This document shows positions 1 to 6,243 of a stretch of 7,105 bases of DNA, piece by piece. The notes beneath the pieces were generated by a model. It saw nothing but the letters and a program-made list of their open reading frames with translations. It ran no database searches and was not told the DNA's origin. Numbering within the stretch: position 1 is the first letter of the stretch; each line of letters opens with the position of its first letter. The stretch comes from JAQGMJ01 sp036271855 (GTDB lineage Bacteria; Pseudomonadota; Gammaproteobacteria; Burkholderiales; JAEUOS01): NCBI GenBank assembly GCA_036271855.1, contig DATAZV010000416.1, positions 1 to 7,105 on the forward strand. The letters run 5' to 3'. The position numbers and the translations under genes were made by a program.

Positions 1-252
1 CGCGACCTGCGCGAGACGGACGAACGGGGCCGCCCGGTGCAGGACGATACCTTCCTGGTGCTGTTCAACGCCCACCACGACGCCATCGAATTCAGCCTGC
101 CGTCGTTCGACGGCTCGAACGCCTGGATGCGCCAGATCGACACTTCTTACGAAGACGGCGGCGCGCCCTATCAGCATCATGCCGCCGGCAGCACTTACCC
201 GCTGCAGGGCCGCTCCCTGGTGGTGCTGCTCCAGGGAGGGGAGATGCTGTGA
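1..252 (+). CDS. glgX: Glycogen debranching enzyme GlgX/TreX, C-terminal end (partial)
   Basis: Only the last 83 codons are visible; the reading frame is open from base 1 and ends at TGA 250-252. The visible part is the C-terminal beta-sandwich of a GH13 debranching enzyme. It shows the DERGRPVQDDTFLVLFNAHHD block (split here as DERGRPV and DDTFLVLFNAHHD), then a Trp and an 'IDTS' strand, and a closing 'YPLQGRSLVVLL' strand. These are typical of the GlgX/TreX tail. The family (isoamylase-like, cytoplasmic) hydrolyses alpha-1,6 branch points of glycogen or limit dextrins to give linear maltodextrins. All catalytic residues lie upstream of the window, so activity cannot be judged here. The gene sits directly before treZ and treY, with its stop overlapping the treZ start by four bases, as expected for the debranching partner of the trehalose pathway. 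GlgX and TreX cannot be told apart from this tail alone. The GTG at 37 is internal, not the real start. Confidence 0.88.
   Translation, partial: RDLRETDERGRPVQDDTFLVLFNAHHDAIEFSLPSFDGSNAWMRQIDTSYEDGGAPYQHHAAGSTYPLQGRSLVVLLQGGEML
233..243 (+). promoter_or_regulatory. Strong purine-rich ribosome binding site for treZ
   Basis: The run AGGGAGGGGAG lies inside the last codons of the debranching enzyme gene and ends 5 bases before the GTG at 249. It is a good Shine-Dalgarno match at proper spacing. It decides the treZ start in favour of this GTG over the in-frame ATG at 267. With the overlapping stop (GTGA), it suggests translational coupling between the two genes. Confidence 0.7.
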
Positions 253-2078
253 GGCTGGCCCATGCAATGCCGTTTGGCGCACAACTGGGCGAGGACGGCA
301 GCACCTGCTTTCGCCTGTGGGCGCCGGCGGCAAAAAAAGTCGAACTCGAACTCGGGATGAAGAGCAGCCAGCAGCCGCGTCCGATGCATGCGCTGGAGGA
401 GGGCTGGTTCGAACTGGTATTGCGCGATGCGCCGGCCGGCACCCGCTATGCGTTTCGTATCGACGACCAGATCAGCGTGCCAGATCCGGCATCGCGCTGC
501 AACCCAGACGATATCCACGCGCCATCGATGGTGGTCGATCCGCGCGCCTTCGAATGGCCGGACGCGCAATGGCGCGGGCGGCCCTGGCACGAAGCGGTGA
601 TCTATGAACTGCACATAGGCACGTTCACCGAGCAGGGCGGCTTCGCGGGGGTCGAGTCGCGCCTGGACTACCTGGCCGACCTCGGCATTACCGCGGTGGA
701 ACTGATGCCGGTGGCCGATTTTCCCGGCAAGCGCAACTGGGGCTACGACGGCGTGCTGCCGTTTGCGCCGGACGCCAGCTACGGCAGGCCGGAAGACCTG
801 AAGCGGCTGGTCGCCGCCGCGCATGCGCGCGGGCTGATGGTGCTGATGGATGTGGTCTACAACCATTTCGGGCCGGACGGCAACTACCTGCACGTCTATG
901 CCCCGCAATTCTTCAACCCGGAAGTGCATACGCCGTGGGGCGCGGCGTTGAATTTCGACGCCGGGCACAGCGAGATGGTGCGCAGCTTCTTTATCCACAA
1001 CGCGCTTTACTGGATCGAGGAATACCATCTCGACGGCCTGCGCCTGGACGCGGTGCACGCGATCATCGATCGTTCCAAACCCGGCTTCATCGCCGAGCTC
1101 GGCGCTGCCGTACGCAAGGGGCCCGGGGCGCGGCGCCAGGTGCACCTGGTACTGGAGAACGACAAAAACGAGGCCCGCCACCTGGAACGCGGCATCGACA
1201 GCCTGCCGCTGCGCGCCAGCGGGCAATGGAACGACGACCTGCACCATGCCGTGCATGTCCTGACCACCAACGAGCGCGACGGCTACTACATCGACTACGC
1301 CGAGCGTCCACTTTGGTACCTGGGCCGCAGCCTCGCCGAAGGCTTCGGCTATCAAGGTGAGGCTTCGGCCACCCGCGACGGCGTGCTACGCGGCGAGCCC
1401 AGCGCCCACCTGCCCGCAAGCGCCTTCATTTCCTTCCTGCAGACCCATGACCAGGTGGGAAACCGCGCCATGGGTGAGCGTATCGGCATGCTGGCGCCAC
1501 TCGCGCCGTTGCGTGCGATGGTGGCCGTGCTGCTGCTATCGCCGCATATCCCGATGCTGTTCATGGGCGAGGAGTTCGGCTCGTCCTCGCCCTTCCTGTT
1601 TTTTTGCGACTTCGGTCCCGAGCTTGCCGATGCCGTGCGTGAGGGGCGGCGCAACGAGTTCGGCCGTTTCGAAAAATTCAGGGACCCAGCGGTGCGCGCG
1701 GCAATTCCCGACCCGAACGCGTTAGAGACTTTCGAGCAATCCCGGCTGGTCTGGTCCGAAGCCGGCGAGCCCGGCCACAAGGAATGGCTTGAGTTGTATC
1801 GCGAACTGTTGCACTTGCGGGCAACGCATTTGATGCCACGCCTGGCGGGTGTCGAGGGCAATTCCGGCTTCGAGGTGGTCGGCCGTTCCGGTTTGCGGGT
1901 CAGCTGGCGTTTCAGCGATGGCGCCCGCCTGCACCTGGTCGGCAATTTTTCCGGCACGGCGATCGACGGTCTTGCGCGGCCGGCGGGCCAGGTGATCTAT
2001 GCCAGCTACGCGGAAGAGCAGGGCGGCCACGCGCCGCCCTGGTCGGTCGCGTGGATTCTGCAAGGGCGCGGCGCATGA
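249..2078 (+). CDS. treZ: Maltooligosyltrehalose trehalohydrolase (TreZ)
   Basis: This 609-residue cytoplasmic GH13 enzyme hydrolyses the alpha-1,4 bond next to the trehalose end of maltooligosyltrehalose, releasing trehalose and a shortened maltodextrin. The N-terminal beta-sandwich (CBM48-like, about residues 7-90) opens with MPFGAQL and FRLWAPAA, typical of TreZ. The catalytic barrel starts near 115 (AVIYELHIGTFT). GH13 conserved regions are intact: DVVYNH at 201-206, GLRLDAVH with the nucleophile Asp267, VLENDKNE with the acid/base Glu303, and QTHDQVGN with the transition-state Asp401. The ENDKNE and THDQVGN forms separate TreZ from branching enzyme and GlgX. MLFMGEEF follows, then a C-terminal beta domain from about 510. 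Length is normal for the family. The GTG start is chosen for its Shine-Dalgarno run at 233-243 and its GTGA overlap with the upstream stop; ATG at 267 is the alternative. The gene is followed by treY with an ATGA overlap, so both are probably on one transcript. Confidence 0.97.
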   Translation: MRLAHAMPFGAQLGEDGSTCFRLWAPAAKKVELELGMKSSQQPRPMHALEEGWFELVLRDAPAGTRYAFRIDDQISVPDPASRCNPDDIHAPSMVVDPRAFEWPDAQWRGRPWHEAVIYELHIGTFTEQGGFAGVESRLDYLADLGITAVELMPVADFPGKRNWGYDGVLPFAPDASYGRPEDLKRLVAAAHARGLMVLMDVVYNHFGPDGNYLHVYAPQFFNPEVHTPWGAALNFDAGHSEMVRSFFIHNALYWIEEYHLDGLRLDAVHAIIDRSKPGFIAELGAAVRKGPGARRQVHLVLENDKNEARHLERGIDSLPLRASGQWNDDLHHAVHVLTTNERDGYYIDYAERPLWYLGRSLAEGFGYQGEASATRDGVLRGEPSAHLPASAFISFLQTHDQVGNRAMGERIGMLAPLAPLRAMVAVLLLSPHIPMLFMGEEFGSSSPFLFFCDFGPELADAVREGRRNEFGRFEKFRDPAVRAAIPDPNALETFEQSRLVWSEAGEPGHKEWLELYRELLHLRATHLMPRLAGVEGNSGFEVVGRSGLRVSWRFSDGARLHLVGNFSGTAIDGLARPAGQVIYASYAEEQGGHAPPWSVAWILQGRGA

Positions 2079-4999
2079 GCGTCCCCGCACCGCCGGCCGG
2101 TGGCGCGCGCATACCGCGGGCGACCTACCGATTGCAGCTGAACCGCGACTTCAACTTTCGCGCGGCCGCCGCCATCGTCCCGTACCTTGCCGACCTGGGG
2201 GTGAGCGACGTCTATTGCTCGCCCTACCTGCGCGCGCGGCCGAACAGCATGCATGGCTACGACATCATCGACCACGGCAGTTTCAACCCGGAAATCGGCA
2301 CGCCTGAGGACTTCGCGGTCTTTTGCGCAGCGCTCAAAGCGCACGGCATGGGGCAAATTGCCGATGTCGTGCCCAATCACATGGGCGTACTCGGTGGCGA
2401 CAATGCCTGGTGGCTGGATGTACTGGAAAACGGCCAGTCGTCGGCCTATGCGGAGTTCTTCGATATCGACTGGCTGCCCGCGAGCCCGGACCTGCAGCAC
2501 CGCATCCTGTTGCCGGTGCTGGGCGACCATTACGGCCTGGTGCTCGAACGCGGCGAGATCAATCTGAGTTTCGATGGCGCGCAGGGCGCCTTTCGCATCG
2601 ACTACTACGACCATCGCTTCCCGGTCGACCCCCGTACCTACGTTGAGATTCTCGATCACGCGGCCGACGAGACCGTGCTCGCAAGCTTGCCGCCGGCGGC
2701 GGTGGCCGAATTGGGCGGCCTGGGGCTGCTGTTTCTCAACCTGCCGCGCCGCGACGAGCGCGATGCCTTGCAGGCCGCACGCAGGAACAGCGAAAAGGAA
2801 ACGCTGAAACAACGCCTGGCCGTGCTGGTGGGGCAGCATCCGCCGCTGGCCGAAGCGATTGCGCGCGCGGTGAAGAAATTCAACGGCGCGGACGGCAGCT
2901 TCGATGCCATGCACGAATTGCTCGAGGCCCAGGGCTATCGCCTGTCGTACTGGCGGGTGGCGGCCGACGAGGTTAATTACCGGCGCTTTTTCGACGTCAA
3001 CCATCTCGCCGCCTTGCGGATGGAAAACCGTTCCGCCTTCGAGGCGACCCACCGTTTCATTTTCGAGCTGGTGGCGCGCGGCGATGTGCAGGGCCTGCGC
3101 ATCGACCATCCGGACGGGCTGCGTGATCCGGGCGCCTATTTCGAGGTGCTGCAGGCGCATTTCAGGCGGCAGTCGGGACAGGCCGGCAATGGCAGCGCGG
3201 CGCCGGCCAAGCCGCTCTACGTGGTGATCGAGAAAATCATCGCCCCGTTCGAGCGCCTGCCGGAATCCTGGGCGGTGCACGGCGATACCGGCTATCGCTA
3301 CGCCAACCTGCTCAATGGCGTGTTCGTCGACACCGATTCCGAATCGAAGATGACGCGGGCCTACCAGGCCTTCGCCGGCGATGCACCGGAGTTTGCCGAA
3401 GTGGCTTATCGCGCGCGCCGCGTGGTGCTGCGCGATTTGCTGGCCAGTGAATTGACCGTGCTTGCCAACCAGTTGTGGCGGATCGCGCGCGCCGATCGCC
3501 GCACCCGCGACTACACCTTCACATCACTGCGCCAGGCGCTGGCCGAGGTGATTGCCTGCTTTCCGGTGTATCGCACCTATATATCGGACGCGGTGTCGGA
3601 AGTGGACCGGCGCTACATCGAATGGGCGGTGGCGGGCGCGCGGCGCCGCAGCAGCGCGGCTGACGGCACGGTATTCGACTTTGTCCGCGCCATGCTGCTG
3701 TGCGAGGCGCCGCCCGGCTGCACGCCGGAAGCGGCGGCGGCAATACGCTTGTTCGCCGCCAAGGTGCAGCAGGTGACCTCTCCGGTGATGGCCAAGGGCA
3801 TCGAAGACACCAGCTTCTACATTTACAACCGGCTGGTCTCCCTCAACGACGTCGGTGCCGACCCGGTGGTCTATGGCATTCCGGTGAAGAGCTTTCACAA
3901 CGCCAACATCGAGCGTTTGCGCGACTGGCCGCATGCCATGCTGGCAAGCTCCACCCATGACAACAAGCGCTCGGAGGACGTGCGGGCGCGCATCGATGTG
4001 CTTTCCGAGATGCCGGCCTTGTGGCGCCTGCAGTTGCGGCGCTGGAGCCGGACCAACCGCAGCAAAAAGCGCGAACTCGCCGGCATGGCCGCGCCTTCGC
4101 GCAACGACGAATACCTGCTCTACCAGGTGCTGCTCGGCAGTTTTCCCGACGGTGAGATCGGCAAGGGAGAACTGGAGGCCTATTGCACGCGCATCGAGCA
4201 GTACATGATCAAGGCGCTGCGCGAAGCCAAGGCCGAGACCAGCTGGATCAGCCCGAACCAGGCCTATGAGGAAGCCACCGTCGACTTCGTGCGCGCCCTG
4301 TTGTCAAGCCGCAAGCGCAATCTGTTCCTGGAAAAATTCCGCACCGTGCTCAGTCCGCTGGCGCGCCTAGGGCTGTACAACAGCCTGTCGATGGTGGCGC
4401 TCAAGCTGAGCTCGCCCGGCATGCCGGATATCTACCAGGGCAACGAGATATGGGATTTTTCCCTGGTCGATCCGGACAATCGCCGGCCGGTGGATTACGG
4501 CATACGCCGCGCCGCGCTGACGCGCCTGCGTGCGGTGGCGCGGGATGGGTTTCTGAGCGGCGAGGAGTTGCGCCAGCTGATCGAGACGCCCGCCGACGGT
4601 CTGGCCAAGCTCTATGTCACCTGGCGCATGCTGAGCCTGCGCCGTGAGCGTGAAGGCTTGTTCCGCGACGGCGCCTATACCGCGCTTTTGATCGAAGGCA
4701 GGCGGGCAGAGCATGTGGTTGCGTATGCGCGCCGCCATCAGGGCCAGGGGGTGGTGGTGATCGCGCCGCGGCTGTACGCCGCACTCACCGGCAACGGCAA
4801 CAGCCTGCCGTGCGGCGAGGAAGCGTGGAAAGATACGCGCGTGGCCCTGCCTTTTCTCGCGCCCGGTACGGCGGTGCGCCACGGATTCACCGGCGCCGCG
4901 ATGGTGCCGGAGGATGGCGCACTTCGAGTGGCGCAGGCGTGTGCGGATTTTCCGGTCGCCGTCCTCGTATATGATGAGGGCGATCTGGGGACCGAATAG
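2075..4999 (+). CDS. treY: Maltooligosyltrehalose synthase (TreY)
   Basis: This 974-residue GH13 enzyme is an intramolecular transglucosylase. It converts the reducing-end alpha-1,4 linkage of a maltodextrin to alpha,alpha-1,1, giving maltooligosyltrehalose, the substrate of TreZ. The protein opens with PRATYRLQLN (residues 14-23) and SPYLRARPNSMHGYD (49-63), signatures of TreY. Conserved regions are DVVPNHMG (97-104), GLRIDHPDGL with the nucleophile Asp344, VVIEKI with the acid/base Glu386, and SSTHDNKRSEDVR with Asp629. The YRLSYWR...NYRRFFDVN block (288-309) and MPDIYQGNE (783-791) are also TreY-specific. Archaeal and actinobacterial TreY are usually about 700-780 residues; this long form fits proteobacterial members. 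The ATG at 2075 overlaps the treZ stop (ATGA), with AAGGG at 2062-2066 as a modest ribosome site. An in-frame GTG at 2051 would add eight residues inside treZ and is less likely. No signal peptide is seen. Confidence 0.97.
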   Translation: MSVPAPPAGGARIPRATYRLQLNRDFNFRAAAAIVPYLADLGVSDVYCSPYLRARPNSMHGYDIIDHGSFNPEIGTPEDFAVFCAALKAHGMGQIADVVPNHMGVLGGDNAWWLDVLENGQSSAYAEFFDIDWLPASPDLQHRILLPVLGDHYGLVLERGEINLSFDGAQGAFRIDYYDHRFPVDPRTYVEILDHAADETVLASLPPAAVAELGGLGLLFLNLPRRDERDALQAARRNSEKETLKQRLAVLVGQHPPLAEAIARAVKKFNGADGSFDAMHELLEAQGYRLSYWRVAADEVNYRRFFDVNHLAALRMENRSAFEATHRFIFELVARGDVQGLRIDHPDGLRDPGAYFEVLQAHFRRQSGQAGNGSAAPAKPLYVVIEKIIAPFERLPESWAVHGDTGYRYANLLNGVFVDTDSESKMTRAYQAFAGDAPEFAEVAYRARRVVLRDLLASELTVLANQLWRIARADRRTRDYTFTSLRQALAEVIACFPVYRTYISDAVSEVDRRYIEWAVAGARRRSSAADGTVFDFVRAMLLCEAPPGCTPEAAAAIRLFAAKVQQVTSPVMAKGIEDTSFYIYNRLVSLNDVGADPVVYGIPVKSFHNANIERLRDWPHAMLASSTHDNKRSEDVRARIDVLSEMPALWRLQLRRWSRTNRSKKRELAGMAAPSRNDEYLLYQVLLGSFPDGEIGKGELEAYCTRIEQYMIKALREAKAETSWISPNQAYEEATVDFVRALLSSRKRNLFLEKFRTVLSPLARLGLYNSLSMVALKLSSPGMPDIYQGNEIWDFSLVDPDNRRPVDYGIRRAALTRLRAVARDGFLSGEELRQLIETPADGLAKLYVTWRMLSLRREREGLFRDGAYTALLIEGRRAEHVVAYARRHQGQGVVVIAPRLYAALTGNGNSLPCGEEAWKDTRVALPFLAPGTAVRHGFTGAAMVPEDGALRVAQACADFPVAVLVYDEGDLGTE

Positions 5000-5009
5000 C
5001 GGCTGCGCA

Positions 5010-6236
5010 GTGAATCCTGTGACCAACGCCCTGCCGCCGGCCGACGCGGCGCTGATAGAAGAATGCCGCCGCCGCTCGGTGGCGCTGTTGCACGAAAACC
5101 AGAGCCCGCATGGCGTGCTGGCGGCGCGCCCGACGGCGCAGGCGCATGAACGCGGCTATACGGCGATCTTCGGCCGCGACGCGGCGATCTGCGCCATTGG
5201 CATGGCATTGTCGGGCGATGCCGAACTGCAGCGCCTGGCGCCGCTCAGCCTGGACACTCTGGCCGCGCATCAGGCGCCCAACGGGCAGATTCCGAAATTC
5301 GTCGACACCGAAAGCAATGAGGCGGACTTCTGGTACCTCGGCTGCATCGACGCAACCCTGTGGTGGCTGCTGGCGCTGGATTTCCTCGACCGGCGCCAGC
5401 CCGCGCTCGGCTTGCGCGCCCGCCACGCGCCGCGCATCGGGCAGGCGCTGGCCTGGCTGGGTGCGCAGGAACACCAGCGTTTCTTTCTGCTGCAGCAGAA
5501 CGAGGCCAGCGACTGGGCCGACATCATGCCGCGCTCCGGTTTCGTTCTTTACACCAATGCGCTGTGGTACGACGTCAAGCGGCGCTATGCGCAGCCGCAA
5601 ATGGCCGCCACGCTGCTTAATTTCAACCAGTTGTTCCATCCCTTTTCCGCCGACCTTGCGCCGTACCGGCGCGCGCGCCTGCTGGCCGGCTATGCGATCG
5701 AACAGGCACAGCATCGAGAACTCTATTTATCGTTCGTGAATTTTTCTTTTGTCGGCGACGAGGGGGACGTGTTCGGCAACCTGCTGGCGCTGCTGTTCGG
5801 CCTGGCCGACGCGCCGGCTGCCGCGCGGGTGCTGGACGCCTTGCACGTGCGCCGGGTGGATGATCCTTTCCCGGTACGCGTGGTTTGCGATCCGATACTC
5901 GAAGCCAGCTCTCTCTGGCGGCCCTATATGTCGCGCCATCAGCAGAATTTCGCCTGGCAATACCATAACGGCGGCATCTGGCCCTTTGTCGGCGGCTTCT
6001 GGGCCTGTGCGCTGGCCGCGGCCGCGCGGTACGCCGAAGGCTGGTCGGCATTGACGGCCCTGGCGCGCGCCAACGCACTGGATGAATGGCGCTTTACCGA
6101 ATGGCTGCATGGCCAAAGTCATGTGGCCAGCGGGATGGAAGGCCAGAGCTGGAATGCCGCCGCCTTCCTGATTGCCCATCACGCCCTGCACCGCGGCGTC
6201 ACACCCTTTGCCGCGGATTTTTCCGGCCCGCCCTAG
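5010..6236 (+). CDS. Predicted (alpha/alpha)6-barrel glycoside hydrolase, amylo-alpha-1,6-glucosidase / GH100-like
   Basis: About 408 residues from the GTG at 5010; numbering here uses that start. Motifs are those of the glycogen debranching C-terminal (GDE_C) and GH100 invertase superfamily: FGRDAAIC (54-61), NGQIPKFVD (91-99), DFWYLGCIDATLWW (106-119), DWADIMPRSG then NALWY (168-187), YHNGGIWPFVGGFW (318-331), and EWLHGQ followed by QSWNAA (364-384). By analogy with GDE_C and GH100, Asp168 or Asp171 would be the general acid and Glu364 the base; this is inferred, not shown. No signal peptide or membrane segment is seen, so it is probably cytoplasmic. It follows treY by 10 bases and is likely co-transcribed with it. 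It could trim alpha-1,6 stubs, act on sucrose as an invertase, or hydrolyse another glucoside; the sequence does not settle this. Its length is about that of one barrel with no extra domain. The start is uncertain: ATGs at 4971 and 4974, or GTG at 5019, are possible, and none has a good ribosome site. Confidence 0.82.
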   Translation: MNPVTNALPPADAALIEECRRRSVALLHENQSPHGVLAARPTAQAHERGYTAIFGRDAAICAIGMALSGDAELQRLAPLSLDTLAAHQAPNGQIPKFVDTESNEADFWYLGCIDATLWWLLALDFLDRRQPALGLRARHAPRIGQALAWLGAQEHQRFFLLQQNEASDWADIMPRSGFVLYTNALWYDVKRRYAQPQMAATLLNFNQLFHPFSADLAPYRRARLLAGYAIEQAQHRELYLSFVNFSFVGDEGDVFGNLLALLFGLADAPAAARVLDALHVRRVDDPFPVRVVCDPILEASSLWRPYMSRHQQNFAWQYHNGGIWPFVGGFWACALAAAARYAEGWSALTALARANALDEWRFTEWLHGQSHVASGMEGQSWNAAAFLIAHHALHRGVTPFAADFSGPP

Positions 6237-6243
6237 TGAAGGT

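Noticed and set aside
37..252. Short 71-residue gene starting at GTG 37
   Set aside because: The frame continues without a stop to the left edge, and the residues before 37 continue the GlgX C-terminal pattern, so this is the tail of a larger gene.
179..607. 142-codon + strand frame across the glgX/treZ junction
   Set aside because: It overlaps the supported treZ reading frame in another phase and has Arg/Cys-rich composition typical of a frame-shifted GC-rich gene.
195..1355. 386-codon open frame on the - strand opposite treZ
   Set aside because: It is antisense to a complete TreZ with all catalytic motifs. Long antisense frames are expected where third codon positions are mostly G/C, and the translation has no recognisable domain.
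2006..3280. 424-codon open frame on the - strand opposite treY
   Set aside because: It is a shadow of treY; the His/Arg/Val-rich translation shows no family motif, and treY is intact through the whole span.
4987..4991. GGGGA as a ribosome binding site for the fourth gene
   Set aside because: It lies 18 bases before GTG 5010 and after the ATGs at 4971/4974, so the spacing fits none of the candidate starts.
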